A DNA stretch of 64,000 nt from NCBI RefSeq assembly GCF_001721645.1, contig NZ_CP017141.1, positions 3,286,001 through 3,350,000 of the forward strand, given 5' to 3'. The translations under genes and the position numbers were made by a program. Position 1 is the stretch's first letter; each line of letters opens with the position of its first letter. The stretch comes from Pedobacter steynii (GTDB lineage: Bacteria; Bacteroidota; Bacteroidia; Sphingobacteriales; Sphingobacteriaceae). The notes below the pieces were generated by a model, which worked only from the letters and a program-made list of their open reading frames with translations, ran no database searches and had not been told where the DNA came from. Shown piece by piece: positions 1-11,000 of this stretch.

Positions 1-1
1 T

Positions 2-889
2 GGAGCTATCATCGTTGTAGCTGCTACAGATGGTCCGATGCCACAAACTCGTGAGCACATTCTATTGGCTCGTCAGGTTGGTGTTCCTTCATTGGTAGTA
101 TTCATGAATAAAGTGGATATGGTTGACGATCCTGAATTACTAGAACTAGTAGAGATGGAAGTTCGTGAATTGTTATCTTTCTATGAATTCCCTGGTGATG
201 ATATCCCTGTGATTCAAGGTTCGGCTCTTGGTGGTTTGAACGGTGATCCGAAATGGGTTGGAAAAATCATGGAGCTAATGGATGCTGTAGATAGTTACAT
301 TCCAATTCCTCCACGTTTAACTGATCTTCCATTCTTAATGCCTGTTGAAGATGTATTCTCGATCACTGGTCGTGGTACTGTTGCAACTGGTCGTATTGAG
401 CGTGGTGTAATCAACTCTGGTGATCCAGTTGAAATCTTAGGTATGGGTGCTGAAAATCTTAAATCAACTGTAACAGGTGTTGAGATGTTCCGTAAGATCC
501 TTGATTATGGTGAAGCAGGTGATAACGTAGGTCTATTGTTACGTGGTATTGAGAAAACTGATATCCGTCGTGGTATGGTTATCTGTAAACCAGGTTCTGT
601 AACTCCTCACACAGATTTCAAAGCTGAGATCTATGTATTATCAAAAGCTGAAGGTGGACGTCACACTCCATTCTTTAACAAATACCGTCCACAATTCTAT
701 TTCCGTACCACAGACGTTACTGGTGAGATCTCACTAGCTGAAGGAACTGAAATGGTTATGCCAGGTGATAACGTTACGATCACAGTTAAATTGATCAACG
801 CAATCGCAATGGAAAAAGGTCTACGTTTCGCAATCCGTGAGGGTGGTAGAACAGTAGGTGCTGGTCAGGTAACTGAAATTTTAAAATAG
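2..889 (+). CDS. tuf: Elongation factor Tu, 5'-truncated by window edge
   Basis: EF-Tu is the GTPase that delivers aminoacyl-tRNA to the ribosome. About 295 C-terminal residues are present. The reading frame is open from base 2 and enters at the G3 region ([10 protein letters not shown]); the NKVDMVDD segment carrying the NKxD guanine-specificity motif follows. Domains 2 and 3 are complete, ending in a GAGQVTEI tail typical of EF-Tu. The first internal ATG (base 38) is not the real start; the start lies upstream of the window. It is followed by a terminator and then tRNA-Trp and secE, the usual Bacteroidota order. Confidence 0.98.
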   Translation, partial: GAIIVVAATDGPMPQTREHILLARQVGVPSLVVFMNKVDMVDDPELLELVEMEVRELLSFYEFPGDDIPVIQGSALGGLNGDPKWVGKIMELMDAVDSYIPIPPRLTDLPFLMPVEDVFSITGRGTVATGRIERGVINSGDPVEILGMGAENLKSTVTGVEMFRKILDYGEAGDNVGLLLRGIEKTDIRRGMVICKPGSVTPHTDFKAEIYVLSKAEGGRHTPFFNKYRPQFYFRTTDVTGEISLAEGTEMVMPGDNVTITVKLINAIAMEKGLRFAIREGGRTVGAGQVTEILK

Positions 890-924
890 TATTTTATCCC
901 TCAGGGATAAGAGAAACAATAAAG

Positions 925-963
925 CAAAGTACTTAGGCTTTAAACCGCCTGAGTACTTTGTTT
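925..963 (+). terminator. Hairpin terminator after tuf
   Basis: A 14-bp stem (bases 925-938 with 947-960, one G-T wobble, 8-nt loop) is followed by a short T run. It lies between the tuf stop and tRNA-Trp. It probably separates tuf transcripts, at least partly, from the secE-rpoC unit. Confidence 0.75.
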
Positions 964-1004
964 CTAAAGAAGCTGCTAAATCTTGGAAAAGAAATAGCTT
1001 ATAC

Positions 1005-1075
1005 ACGGGAATAGTTCAACGGTAGAATAGAGGTCTCCAAAACCTTTGATCAGGGTTCGAATCCTTGTTCCCGTG
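1005..1075 (+). tRNA. trnW: tRNA-Trp (anticodon CCA)
   Basis: A cloverleaf can be folded by eye. The 7-bp acceptor stem pairs 1005-1011 with 1068-1074 and leaves G1075 as discriminator. The D-arm contains AGTTCAACGGTAGAAT, the anticodon arm has CCA at 1037-1039 in a 7-nt loop, and the T-loop carries GGTTCGAATCC. The 3' CCA is not encoded (CAA follows). Location between tuf and secE is common in Bacteroidota. Confidence 0.96.
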
Positions 1076-1088
1076 CAAAAAATTAATT

Positions 1089-1286
1089 ATGGCTAAAGTA
1101 GTTCAATTTATTAAAGAATCGTATGAAGAAATGACCCAGAAGGTTACTTGGCCTACATGGGGAGAATTGCAAAATTCTGCAGTGCTGGTTCTGGTAGCTT
1201 CGTTTATTATTGCATTGGTTGTCTTTGCAATGGATAAAGGTTCTACTTTTGTTTTAGATACTTTTTATAAATCACTTTCTAATTAA
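1089..1286 (+). CDS. secE: Preprotein translocase subunit SecE
   Basis: This 65-residue single-span inner-membrane subunit stabilises the SecYEG channel. An amphipathic N-terminal helix contains the family signature around KVTWPTWGEL, followed by one transmembrane helix (about residues 31-50). The ATG at 1089 is chosen because an upstream in-frame ATG at 1065 lies inside the tRNA-Trp gene and adds eight residues foreign to the family. nusG follows after 9 bp, so the two are probably co-transcribed. Confidence 0.95.
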   Translation: MAKVVQFIKESYEEMTQKVTWPTWGELQNSAVLVLVASFIIALVVFAMDKGSTFVLDTFYKSLSN

Positions 1287-1295
1287 TATAGCTAA

Positions 1296-1838
1296 ATGGA
1301 CGATCAGTTAAAATGGTATGTAGTTAGGGCTGTTAGCGGAAAAGAAAAGAAGGTAAAACAGTATATCGATTCTGAAATTAGCCGTTTAGGTTTTTCTCAC
1401 CTTGTACCTCAGGTATTAATCCCAATGGAGAAATACTATCAGATGAAGGAGGGGAAAAAAATTGCAAAAGAGCGTAACTTCTATCCCGGATATGTTTTAA
1501 TTGAAGCAAATTTGGACGGAGAACTGGAACACATTATTAAGAACGTTAATAGTGTGATTGGTTTTTTAGGGGATAAAGGCGGAAACCCGGTACCTATGCG
1601 TCAGGCAGAGGTTAACCGTATTTTAGGTAAAGTTGATGAGATGAGCCAGCAAGGTGAAACCATGAACGTTGCTTACTATGTCGGAGAGAATGTAAAAGTA
1701 ATGGATGGACCATTTAATGGTTTTACCGGCGTGATCGAAGAGGTGAACGAAGAGAAGAAAAAACTAAAAGTTATGGTTAAGATTTTCGGAAGAAAAACTC
1801 CATTGGAGCTTAACTATATGCAGGTAGAAAAAGAATAG
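1296..1838 (+). CDS. nusG: Transcription termination/antitermination factor NusG
   Basis: NusG binds RNA polymerase and couples it to Rho or to the ribosome. The 180-residue protein has the NGN domain at the N-terminus ([11 protein letters not shown] near residue 8, FYPGYVLIE near residue 62) and a KOW domain from about residue 129 ([18 protein letters not shown]). Length is normal for the family. It sits between secE and rplK as in most bacteria. Confidence 0.97.
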   Translation: MDDQLKWYVVRAVSGKEKKVKQYIDSEISRLGFSHLVPQVLIPMEKYYQMKEGKKIAKERNFYPGYVLIEANLDGELEHIIKNVNSVIGFLGDKGGNPVPMRQAEVNRILGKVDEMSQQGETMNVAYYVGENVKVMDGPFNGFTGVIEEVNEEKKKLKVMVKIFGRKTPLELNYMQVEKE

Positions 1839-1917
1839 AATTCAATTCATATAAGATCTTAAATGTTACTTGCTTCCAACATTATAACATTGAGTATTAA
1901 TATTAACAAAACAGAAA

Positions 1918-2361
1918 ATGGCAAAAGAAGTCAGTGCACTTGTTAAATTACAGATCAAGGGTGGAGCTGCAAATCCATCGCCACCAGTAGGACCTGCTTT
2001 AGGTGCTAAGGGGGTGAACATCATGGAGTTTTGCAAACAATTCAATGCTCGTACCCAAGATAAGCCCGGTAAAGTATTACCAGTTGTAATTACTGTTTAT
2101 GCTGACAAGTCTTTCGAATTTATCATCAAAACCCCTCCGGTTGCTATCCAGTTAAAGGATGCGACTAAATTACAGAGTGGTTCTGCTGAGCCCAACCGTA
2201 AGAAAGTTGGTTCGGTGACTTGGGATCAGGTTAAGTCAATTGCTGAAGATAAAATGACTGATTTAAATGCTTTCACTATCGAATCTGCAATGAGTATGGT
2301 TGCAGGTACAGCACGCAGTATGGGAATCACCGTTAGCGGTGATGCACCTTGGACAAATTAA
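1918..2361 (+). CDS. rplK: 50S ribosomal protein L11
   Basis: L11 builds the GTPase-associated centre on 23S rRNA together with L10 and L7/L12. The 147 residues include the proline-rich N-terminal signature [18 protein letters not shown] and the C-terminal rRNA-binding domain ending near [10 protein letters not shown]. It is preceded by a 79-bp AT-rich spacer after nusG and followed by rplA after 23 bp, in one operon. Confidence 0.98.
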   Translation: MAKEVSALVKLQIKGGAANPSPPVGPALGAKGVNIMEFCKQFNARTQDKPGKVLPVVITVYADKSFEFIIKTPPVAIQLKDATKLQSGSAEPNRKKVGSVTWDQVKSIAEDKMTDLNAFTIESAMSMVAGTARSMGITVSGDAPWTN

Positions 2362-2384
2362 TTAACAAAAAACAGTTTACAACA

Positions 2385-3083
2385 GTGGCTAAATTAACAA
2401 AAAATCAAAAAAAGGCACATGCTAAACTAGAATCTGGTAAAACGTATTCTTTACAGGATGCGGCTGCTTTGGTAAAAGAGATTACTACAACTAAATTTGA
2501 TGCATCGGTTGATATCGATGTAGCTTTAGGTGTAGATCCACGTAAAGCCAATCAAATGGTACGTGGTATTGCTACTTTACCACACGGTACAGGTAAAACT
2601 GTACGTGTATTAGTTCTTTGTACTCCTGATAAGGAAGAAGAGGCTAAAGCGGCAGGTGCAGATTTTGTAGGTTTAGACGAATATGTAGCCAAGATTGAAG
2701 GTGGATGGACTGATGTTGACATTATTATCACTACTCCTGCTTGTATGGCAAAAGTAGGTAAACTGGGCCGCGTTTTAGGTCCACGTAACCTTATGCCAAA
2801 CCCTAAATCAGGAACTGTTACTAACGAAGTTGGTAAAGCAGTTACTGATGTAAAAGGCGGTAAGATTGATTTTAAAGTTGACAAAAGTGGTATCATTCAC
2901 GCTTCAGTAGGAAAAGTATCATTCCCAGCAGAAAAAATATATGAAAATGCATTAGAAGTACTTCAGGTAATTTCTAAGCTAAAACCATCTGCTGCAAAAG
3001 GAACTTATTTTAAGAGCATTCATGTTTCTTCTACTATGAGTCCTGGAATTGCAATCGAAACTAAATCAGTAGCGGGGATCTAA
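2385..3083 (+). CDS. rplA: 50S ribosomal protein L1 (GTG start)
   Basis: L1 forms the mobile stalk at the E site; in other bacteria it also represses its own operon by binding mRNA. A GTG at 2385 gives 232 residues starting [11 protein letters not shown], matching the family length and N-terminus. The earlier in-frame ATG at 2349 would overlap rplK and add 12 unrelated residues. The conserved [13 protein letters not shown] region and the lysine-rich core ([14 protein letters not shown]) are present. The rplJ ATG follows two bases after the stop. Confidence 0.95.
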   Translation: MAKLTKNQKKAHAKLESGKTYSLQDAAALVKEITTTKFDASVDIDVALGVDPRKANQMVRGIATLPHGTGKTVRVLVLCTPDKEEEAKAAGADFVGLDEYVAKIEGGWTDVDIIITTPACMAKVGKLGRVLGPRNLMPNPKSGTVTNEVGKAVTDVKGGKIDFKVDKSGIIHASVGKVSFPAEKIYENALEVLQVISKLKPSAAKGTYFKSIHVSSTMSPGIAIETKSVAGI

Positions 3084-3085
3084 TT

Positions 3086-3607
3086 ATGAACAGAGAAGAA
3101 AAACACGAAGTCGTTTCGGCTCTTCAAGCGAAGATGCAGGAATTCGGTAATTTTTATATTGCCGATACATCAAGTCTATCTGTTGAGAAAGTAAACAGTA
3201 TCCGTCGTAAATGTTTCGAAAGCGGGATCGAAATGCAGGTAGCTAAGAATACTTTAATTCGCAAAGCGATTGAAGGATTAGAAGGCGATGCATCGGAGAT
3301 CTTTGTTGCCCTTAAAGGTCAGTCAGCATTATTATTCTCTACAGTAGGTAACGGTCCAGCTAAGCTGATCAAAGCCTTGAGAAAAGGATCTGATAAACCT
3401 CAACTTAAAGCAGCATATATCGATTCAACGGTATTTATCGGTGACAACCAATTAGATACTTTAGTAAGCTTGAAATCAAGAGAAGAGCTTATCGGAGACA
3501 TCATTGGTCTATTACAATCACCAGCTAAAAACGTTATTTCGGCGCTTAAGTCAGGTGGCAATACAATTGCAGGAATTGTTAAAACTCTTCAAGAAAGAGA
3601 AGGTTAA
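3086..3607 (+). CDS. rplJ: 50S ribosomal protein L10
   Basis: L10 anchors the L7/L12 dimers to the ribosome base. It has 173 residues, normal for the family, with an N-terminal rRNA-binding domain (VAKNTLIRKAI near residue 52) and a C-terminal helix that would bind L7/L12. Only 2 bp separate it from rplA, suggesting translational coupling. rplL follows after 63 bp. Confidence 0.97.
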   Translation: MNREEKHEVVSALQAKMQEFGNFYIADTSSLSVEKVNSIRRKCFESGIEMQVAKNTLIRKAIEGLEGDASEIFVALKGQSALLFSTVGNGPAKLIKALRKGSDKPQLKAAYIDSTVFIGDNQLDTLVSLKSREELIGDIIGLLQSPAKNVISALKSGGNTIAGIVKTLQEREG

Positions 3608-3670
3608 GGAACACCTTATAAGTTCATATTATAATAAATTATTTTACGTAAATTTTTAAAATCTATAAAA

Positions 3671-4045
3671 ATGGCAGATTTAAAAGCGTTTGCTGAGCAA
3701 TTGGTAAACTTAACAGTTAAAGAAGTTAACGAATTAGCTCAAATCTTAAAAGACGAGTATGGTATCGAACCAGCTGCTGCTGCAGTTGCTGTTGCAGGTC
3801 CTGCTGGTGATGCTGCTCCTGCAGCTGAAGAAAAATCAACTTTTGATGTTATCTTAAAAGAAGCTGGTGGTCAGAAATTAGCAGTTGTTAAATTGGTAAA
3901 AGACTTAACTGGTCTAGGTTTGAAAGAAGCTAAAGATCTAGTTGACGGTGCACCAAAAGAATTAAAAGCTGGTGTTGCTAAAGACGAAGCTGAAGCTTTG
4001 AAAAAACAATTAGAAGAAGCTGGAGCTGTAGTTGAAATTAAGTAA
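3671..4045 (+). CDS. rplL: 50S ribosomal protein L7/L12
   Basis: This is the multicopy acidic stalk protein that recruits translation GTPases. Its 124 residues comprise an N-terminal dimerisation helix pair, an Ala/Pro-rich hinge (about residues 34-53), and a C-terminal domain with the conserved [19 protein letters not shown] segment. Codon choice looks strongly biased, as expected for a very highly expressed gene. It is followed by a 154-bp spacer with two inverted repeats before rpoB. Confidence 0.97.
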   Translation: MADLKAFAEQLVNLTVKEVNELAQILKDEYGIEPAAAAVAVAGPAGDAAPAAEEKSTFDVILKEAGGQKLAVVKLVKDLTGLGLKEAKDLVDGAPKELKAGVAKDEAEALKKQLEEAGAVVEIK

Positions 4046-4072
4046 TAACTTAATTTTAATATAACTTTAACC

Positions 4073-4102
4073 ATAGACTCCGACTGTATAGTCGGAGTCT
4101 AT
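4073..4102 (+). promoter_or_regulatory. 13-bp perfect hairpin in rplL-rpoB spacer
   Basis: A perfect 13-bp inverted repeat with a 4-nt GTAT loop lies 27 bp after the rplL stop. It lacks a proper T run, so it is more likely a processing site or weak attenuator than a full terminator. In E. coli the same spacer holds an attenuator and an RNase III site; equivalence here is inferred. Confidence 0.6.
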
Positions 4103-4124
4103 ACCTGTTTATAAACATTTCATC

Positions 4125-4164
4125 TTGTTTGGTTGGTGAAAAAGTTTAACGGCAAACCAAACAA
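4125..4164 (+). promoter_or_regulatory. Second inverted repeat upstream of rpoB
   Basis: A 10-bp inverted repeat (4125-4134 with 4155-4164, 20-nt loop) lies between the first hairpin and the rpoB TTG start at 4200. It has no T run behind it. It could take part in rpoB expression control; no function is shown by sequence alone. Confidence 0.45.
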
Positions 4165-4199
4165 ATAGTTTATTCTTAAACTAAATTAACTTTAGTCCA

Positions 4200-7100
4200 T
4201 TGGCAAATAAAGTCGACCAAAGAGTAAATTTTGCACGTAGTAAGCACATCATAGATTACCCGGATTTTCTAGATGTACAGTTGCAATCATTCAGAGAATT
4301 TTTTCAGATCGAAACCACTTCAGATAACCGTCACACAGAGGGTCTATTTAAAGTGTTTGCTGAAAACTTCCCAATCACAGATTCTAGAAACATCTTTGTT
4401 TTAGAATTCCTAGATTATTTTATTGATCCACCTCGTTATGATATACCTGAGTGTATTGACCGTGGATTAACGTATAGTGTTCCATTAAAAGCGAAGCTGA
4501 AACTTTCTTGTAATGATGCAGAACACGAAGATTTTGAAACCATCATTCAAGATGTGTACCTGGGAACCATACCATATATGACTCCAAAAGGTACCTTCGT
4601 GATCAACGGTGCAGAGCGCGTAATTGTTTCTCAATTACACAGGTCGCCAGGTGTGTTCTTCGGCCAAAGCCGTCACACAAATGGAACTAAGCTTTATTCT
4701 GCCCGTGTGATTCCTTTCAAAGGTTCATGGATCGAGTTTGCTACTGACGTGAATAACGTCATGTATGCGTACATCGACCGTAAGAAAAAATTCCCGGTAA
4801 CCACTTTATTGCGTGCGATCGGTTATGATTCTGATAAAGACATCCTTGAATTGTTTGATCTTGCTGATGAAGTAAAAGTTAGCAAATCAGGTTTAAAGAA
4901 ATTCATCGGACGTAAACTTGCGGCAAGGGTATTAAGAAAATGGGTTGAAGATTTTGTGGATGAAGATACCGGTGAGGTAGTTTCCATAGATCGTAACGAA
5001 GTGATCTTAGACAGGGATACTGTTTTAGAAGATGACCATATTGATATGATCATTGACGCAGGCGTTAAAACGATCATCTTATCTAAAGATGATGGTGCCA
5101 GTCAGGCTGATTATACCATTATCTATAATACTTTACAAAAAGATACTTCAAACTCTGAAAAAGAGGCTGTTGAAAACATCTATCGTGCTTTGCGTAATGC
5201 AGAACCACCTGATGAGGAAACTGCAAGAGGTATCATTGAGCGTTTGTTCTTCTCGGATAAACGTTACGACTTGGGAGATGTAGGTAGATACCGCATCAAC
5301 CGTAAGTTGAAAATGGATACTCCTGATCATGTAAAAGTATTGACAAAAGCAGATATTATTGCGATTGTTAAATATCTGATCAAACTGATCAACTCTAAAG
5401 AAGAAGTGGATGATATTGATCACTTGTCGAACCGTCGTGTTCGTACAGTAGGTGAGCAATTGTACGCTCAATTTGGTGTTGGTTTAGCACGTATGGCGCG
5501 TACCATTCGTGAGCGTATGAACATTCGTGATAACGAGGTATTTACTCCAACAGATTTAATTAACGCCCGTACTTTATCGTCGGTAATTAACTCTTTCTTT
5601 GGAACTAACCAGTTATCGCAGTTCATGGACCAGACTAACCCTCTGGCGGAGATTACGCACAAGCGTCGTCTTTCAGCCTTAGGTCCGGGTGGTCTTTCAC
5701 GTGAACGTGCCGGTTTCGAGGTGCGTGACGTTCACTATACTCACTACGGTCGTCTTTGTACGATTGAAACTCCTGAGGGACCAAACATTGGTTTGATTTC
5801 GTCTCTTTGCGTTCACGCCAAGATCAATAACTTAGGTTTCATTGAAACCCCTTACAAAAAAGTTAAAGACGGTATCGTTCAGGTTGATGAGGAAGTGATT
5901 TACCTGTCTGCAGAAGATGAAGACGGTAAAACTATTGCACAGGCGAATGCTGCTTATGATGATCAAGGTAATTTTACCACTACACGTGTTAAAGCACGTT
6001 ATGAGGGTGACTTCCCGGTTATTGAGCCTGAGAAATTAGACTTAATGGACGTGGCACCTAATCAGATTACGTCGATCGCTGCTTCGTTGATTCCTTTCCT
6101 TGAGCATGATGATGCGAACAGGGCCCTGATGGGATCCAACATGCAACGTCAGGCCGTACCATTGTTACGTCCTGAGGCACCAATCGTTGGTACAGGTTTG
6201 GAAGGTCGCGTAGCCCGCGATTCAAGAACCCTGATCAATGCTGAAGGTGACGGTGTAGTTGAATATGTAGATGCAAATGAGATCACCATTAAATATGTAC
6301 GTAACGATTCAGATCGTTTGGTTTCATTCGAAGGTGATAGCAAAACTTATAAATTAATCAAATTCAAGAAAACCAACCAGAACACTTGTATCAACCTGAA
6401 ACCAATCGTTAAGAGAGGTCAGAAAGTTGTTAAAGGGCAAGTATTATGTGAAGGTTATGCAACTGAAAATGGTGAGCTGGCATTAGGAAGAAACTTAAAA
6501 GTTGCCTTCATGCCTTGGCAAGGATATAACTTTGAGGATGCGATCGTAATCAACGAGCGTATTGTTCGTGAAGATATCTTTACTTCATTACACATTGAAG
6601 AGTTTGAATTGGAAGTACGCGATACCAAACGTGGAGAAGAGGAATTAACACCGGATATCCCTAACGTTTCTGAGGAAGCTACTAAAGATTTAGATGAAAA
6701 CGGTATCATCCGTGTTGGTGCTGAGGTTAAAGAAGGAGACATCCTTATTGGTAAGATCACTCCTAAAGGAGAATCTGATCCTTCGCCGGAAGAGAAATTA
6801 CTACGCGCGATCTTTGGAGATAAAGCAGGTGATGTGAAAGATGCATCCCTGAAAACACCTCCATCTATCAAAGGTGTGGTAATTGATACCAAGTTATTCT
6901 CAAGAGCTAAGAAAACTACTAAAGCTGAAGAAAAAGCAGCAATAGAGAAATTAGATAAGAGATACGACCTTGCTACTACTAACCTGAAAAATGAACTGGT
7001 AGATAAATTGTTCCAGATTGTAAATGGTAAAACATCTCAGGGTGTATTCAACGTTTATAAGGAGCTGTTATTCCCTAAAGGAGCTAAGTTCACTCAGAAA

Positions 7101-8003
7101 AGTTTAGCTGATCTGGAATATGCGCACATCAATCCATACAAATGGACTACTGATGATGATAAAAATGACCAGATTAAATTGCTGTTGCACAACTATGGTA
7201 TTCGTGTGAACGAAGAATTAGGTGCGTACAAACGGGATAAATTCGCCATCAGTGTTGGTGATGAGTTGCCTTCAGGTATTGTACAGATGGCAAAGGTTTA
7301 TGTAGCTAAAAAACGTAAATTAAAAGTAGGTGATAAGATGGCTGGTCGTCACGGTAATAAGGGTATTGTAGCCCGTATCGTTCGTGATGAAGATATGCCA
7401 TTCTTAGAAGATGGAACACCTGTTGATATCGTGTTGAACCCACTGGGTGTACCTTCACGTATGAACTTGGGTCAGATCTACGAAACTGTATTGGCATGGG
7501 CCGGTAAAGAACTGGGTGTGAAATTCGCAACTCCGATCTTTGATGGTGCTAAACATGACGAGGTAGAAGAGTGGATTGCTAAAGCCGGTGTACCAGCTTC
7601 AGGAAGAACTTATTTACATAATGGTTTAACGGGTGAGAAATTTGACCAGCCAACAACAGTAGGTATTATCTACATGTTGAAATTAGGACACATGGTTGAT
7701 GATAAGATGCACGCCCGTTCAATCGGACCATACTCATTGATTACACAACAACCATTGGGTGGTAAAGCTCAATTCGGGGGTCAGCGTTTTGGTGAGATGG
7801 AGGTTTGGGCATTAGAGGCATTCGGTGCCGCTAATATCCTGCAGGAGATCTTAACTGTTAAGTCAGATGATGTGATCGGTAGGGCCAAAACTTATGAGGC
7901 GATTGTAAAAGGCGAAAACCTTCCTACGCCGGGTGTACCAGAATCGTTTAACGTATTGGTACATGAGTTACGTGGATTAGGTCTAGATATTACGTTAGAC
8001 TAA
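4200..8003 (+). CDS. rpoB: RNA polymerase beta subunit (TTG start)
   Basis: This is the catalytic beta subunit of RNA polymerase, 1267 residues, a usual Bacteroidota length. The start is a TTG at 4200, giving [18 protein letters not shown]; no ATG gives a family-like N-terminus. The rifampicin pocket is readable: Q471 begins the cluster, and D477, H487 and S492 correspond to E. coli D516, H526 and S531, all in the drug-sensitive state. The hybrid-binding motif [14 protein letters not shown] is near residue 1042, and the C-terminus keeps [20 protein letters not shown], which contacts beta'. Confidence 0.98.
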   Translation: MANKVDQRVNFARSKHIIDYPDFLDVQLQSFREFFQIETTSDNRHTEGLFKVFAENFPITDSRNIFVLEFLDYFIDPPRYDIPECIDRGLTYSVPLKAKLKLSCNDAEHEDFETIIQDVYLGTIPYMTPKGTFVINGAERVIVSQLHRSPGVFFGQSRHTNGTKLYSARVIPFKGSWIEFATDVNNVMYAYIDRKKKFPVTTLLRAIGYDSDKDILELFDLADEVKVSKSGLKKFIGRKLAARVLRKWVEDFVDEDTGEVVSIDRNEVILDRDTVLEDDHIDMIIDAGVKTIILSKDDGASQADYTIIYNTLQKDTSNSEKEAVENIYRALRNAEPPDEETARGIIERLFFSDKRYDLGDVGRYRINRKLKMDTPDHVKVLTKADIIAIVKYLIKLINSKEEVDDIDHLSNRRVRTVGEQLYAQFGVGLARMARTIRERMNIRDNEVFTPTDLINARTLSSVINSFFGTNQLSQFMDQTNPLAEITHKRRLSALGPGGLSRERAGFEVRDVHYTHYGRLCTIETPEGPNIGLISSLCVHAKINNLGFIETPYKKVKDGIVQVDEEVIYLSAEDEDGKTIAQANAAYDDQGNFTTTRVKARYEGDFPVIEPEKLDLMDVAPNQITSIAASLIPFLEHDDANRALMGSNMQRQAVPLLRPEAPIVGTGLEGRVARDSRTLINAEGDGVVEYVDANEITIKYVRNDSDRLVSFEGDSKTYKLIKFKKTNQNTCINLKPIVKRGQKVVKGQVLCEGYATENGELALGRNLKVAFMPWQGYNFEDAIVINERIVREDIFTSLHIEEFELEVRDTKRGEEELTPDIPNVSEEATKDLDENGIIRVGAEVKEGDILIGKITPKGESDPSPEEKLLRAIFGDKAGDVKDASLKTPPSIKGVVIDTKLFSRAKKTTKAEEKAAIEKLDKRYDLATTNLKNELVDKLFQIVNGKTSQGVFNVYKELLFPKGAKFTQKSLADLEYAHINPYKWTTDDDKNDQIKLLLHNYGIRVNEELGAYKRDKFAISVGDELPSGIVQMAKVYVAKKRKLKVGDKMAGRHGNKGIVARIVRDEDMPFLEDGTPVDIVLNPLGVPSRMNLGQIYETVLAWAGKELGVKFATPIFDGAKHDEVEEWIAKAGVPASGRTYLHNGLTGEKFDQPTTVGIIYMLKLGHMVDDKMHARSIGPYSLITQQPLGGKAQFGGQRFGEMEVWALEAFGAANILQEILTVKSDDVIGRAKTYEAIVKGENLPTPGVPESFNVLVHELRGLGLDITLD

Positions 8004-8019
8004 TGTTGAAAGTTATTTT

Positions 8020-8065
8020 GCCGGGATGCCGTTAAGGCTTCGTCTGAAAAGCATCCCGGCTTTTT
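8020..8065 (+). terminator. GC-rich hairpin with T-run between rpoB and rpoC
   Basis: A 10-bp GC-rich stem (8020-8029 with 8051-8060, 21-nt loop) is followed directly by five T. It has the form of an intrinsic terminator but lies inside an operon whose downstream gene is essential. It is enclosed by a 9-bp inverted repeat (8006-8014 with 8075-8083). It is probably a partial terminator or a regulated attenuator. Confidence 0.65.
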
Positions 8066-8094
8066 AAATTTTTCAACTTTCAAACAAAAGAGCT

Positions 8095-11000
8095 ATGTCT
8101 TACAAAAAGGATAATAAATTAAAAAGCAATTTCACCTCGATCACCATTAGTTTGGCATCGCCGGAGGCTATTTTAGAGCGCTCTAGTGGTGAGGTGTTAA
8201 AACCTGAGACTATCAATTACCGTACTTACAAACCTGAGCGTGACGGTTTGTTCTGCGAGCGTATTTTTGGTCCGGTAAAAGATTACGAATGTCATTGCGG
8301 TAAATATAAACGTATCCGTTATAAAGGTATCGTTTGTGACCGTTGTGGTGTTGAGGTAACGGAAAAGAAAGTACGTAGAGAGCGTATGGGACACATCAAT
8401 TTGGTGGTTCCTGTTGCGCATATCTGGTATTTCCGCTCCCTGCCAAATAAAATTGGATACCTGTTAGGATTGCCTACAAAGAGATTAGACCTGATCATTT
8501 ACTACGAGCGTTATGTAGTAATTCAGCCTGGTTTTATGGCAGAAGAAGGTATTCAATATATGGATTTCTTAACTGAAGAGGAATATCTTGATATTCTTGA
8601 TAAGTTGCCTAAAGAAAACCAATATTTAGACGATAAAGACCCTAATAAATTCATCGCCAAAATGGGTGCTGAAGCGTTAGAAGATTTATTGAAACGTATT
8701 GATTTAGATACTTTATCCTATAACTTACGTCACCAGGCTGCAAACGAAACTTCTCAGCAACGTAAAAACGAAGCTTTGAAACGTTTACAGGTAGTGGAAG
8801 CTTTCCGTGGTGCAAGAACCCGTATTGAGAATAACCCAGAGTGGATGATCATCAAGATCGTTCCTGTTATTCCACCGGAATTGCGTCCGTTGGTTCCATT
8901 GGAAGGTGGTCGTTTTGCGACTTCAGATCTAAACGATTTGTATCGTCGTGTGATTATCCGTAACAACCGTTTGAAACGTTTGATCGAGATCAAAGCGCCG
9001 GAAGTAATCTTACGTAACGAAAAACGTATGTTGCAGGAAGCGGTAGATTCGTTATTCGATAACTCACGTAAAGTAAATGCAGTTAAAACTGAAGGTAACC
9101 GTGCTTTGAAATCTCTTTCAGACATCCTGAAAGGTAAACAAGGTCGTTTCCGTCAGAACTTATTGGGTAAACGTGTGGATTATTCTGCCCGTTCGGTAAT
9201 TGTTGTAGGTCCTAACCTTAAATTACATGAATGCGGTTTACCTAAAGATATGGCTGCTGAGCTATTCAAACCGTTTATCATCCGTAAGATGATTGAAAGG
9301 GGTATCGTTAAAACAGTAAAATCTGCAAAGAAAATTGTAGACAGAAAAGACCCATTAGTTTGGGATATTCTGGAGAATGTTTTGAAAGGACACCCTGTAT
9401 TACTGAATCGTGCGCCTACATTACACAGATTGGGTATCCAGTCGTTCCAGCCTAAGTTGGTAGAAGGTAAAGCAATTCAGTTACACCCATTAGTATGTAC
9501 CGCATTTAACGCGGATTTTGACGGTGACCAGATGGCAGTACATTTACCATTAGGGCACGCCGCAATCTTAGAAGCTCAGGTATTAATGCTTGCAGCACAC
9601 AACATTCTAAACCCTGCGAACGGAACTCCGATTACTGTACCTTCACAGGATATGGTTTTGGGTCTTTACTATATTACTAAAGGCCGTAGAACGGATGCAC
9701 AACGTGTAGTTAAAGGTCAGGATTTTGCTTTCTATTCTCCTGAAGAGGTGATCATTGCGTACAATGAGAAACAAATCGATCTTCATGCATTTATCAAAGT
9801 TAAGGTAAACGTAAAATTAGAAGATGGATCGATCGTAAATAAATTGATCGAAACTACTGTAGGCCGTGTACTATTTAATCAAATGGTTCCGGAAGAAGTA
9901 GGATACATCAACGAACTGCTGACTAAAAAATCTCTTAGAGATATCATTGGTCATGTGGTAAAAATTACCGGAATGGCCCGTGCATCAAGATTCCTTGATG
10001 ATATTAAAGAGCTAGGTTTCCAAATGGCATTCAGAGGAGGTTTATCATTTAATTTACAAGATGTAAACATTCCTGTGGAGAAACATGCTTTATTAGAGCA
10101 GGCTTCTGCCGAGGTTGATGAGGTAAGGAATAACTATAACATGGGATTCATTACCAACAACGAGCGTTACAACCAAATTATCGATATCTGGACTCGTATC
10201 AATAACCGTTTAACATCATTCGTGATGACTCAGTTATCAAGCGATAACCAAGGTTTCAACTCTGTTTACATGATGTTGGACTCTGGAGCCCGTGGTTCGA
10301 AAGAGCAGATTCGTCAGTTATGCGGTATGCGTGGTTTGATGGCTAAGCCTCAGAAATCAGGTTCAGGTGGTGAGATTATCGAAAACCCGATTCTTTCGAA
10401 CTTTAAAGAAGGATTGTCGGTATTAGAATACTTTATCTCTACCCACGGTGCGCGTAAAGGTTTGGCGGATACGGCGTTAAAAACAGCTGATGCGGGTTAC
10501 TTAACACGTCGTTTACATGATGTGGCCCAGGATATGATCGTTAATGCGGAAGATTGTGGTACTTTAAGAGGTATGTACACTACTGCATTGAAAGATAATG
10601 AAGACATCGTTGAGCCGTTATACGACAGGTTATTAGGCCGTATCTCTCTACATGATGTATTCAATCCTTTGGATGGCAAATTGTTAGTAGCTGCTGGTCA
10701 GGATATCGATGAAGATATTGCTAAAGCAATTGAAGAGTCTCCATTAGAAGGCGTTGAAATTCGTTCGGTATTAACCTGCGAAAACAAACGTGGTGTTTGT
10801 GCACTATGCTACGGACGTAACTTAGCTACTGGTAAACGTGTTCAGAAAGGTGAAGCTGTCGGTGTAATTGCTGCACAGTCTATCGGAGAGCCGGGTACAC
10901 AGTTAACGCTACGTACGTTCCACGTTGGGGGTACTGCATCGAACATCGCTGCTGAGTCTCAGTTGACTGCTAAATTTGACGGTATCATTGAATTTGAAAA

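Noticed and set aside
1065..1088. Longer secE start at ATG 1065
   Set aside because: It begins inside tRNA-Trp and adds residues not found in SecE; the ATG at 1089 fits the family.
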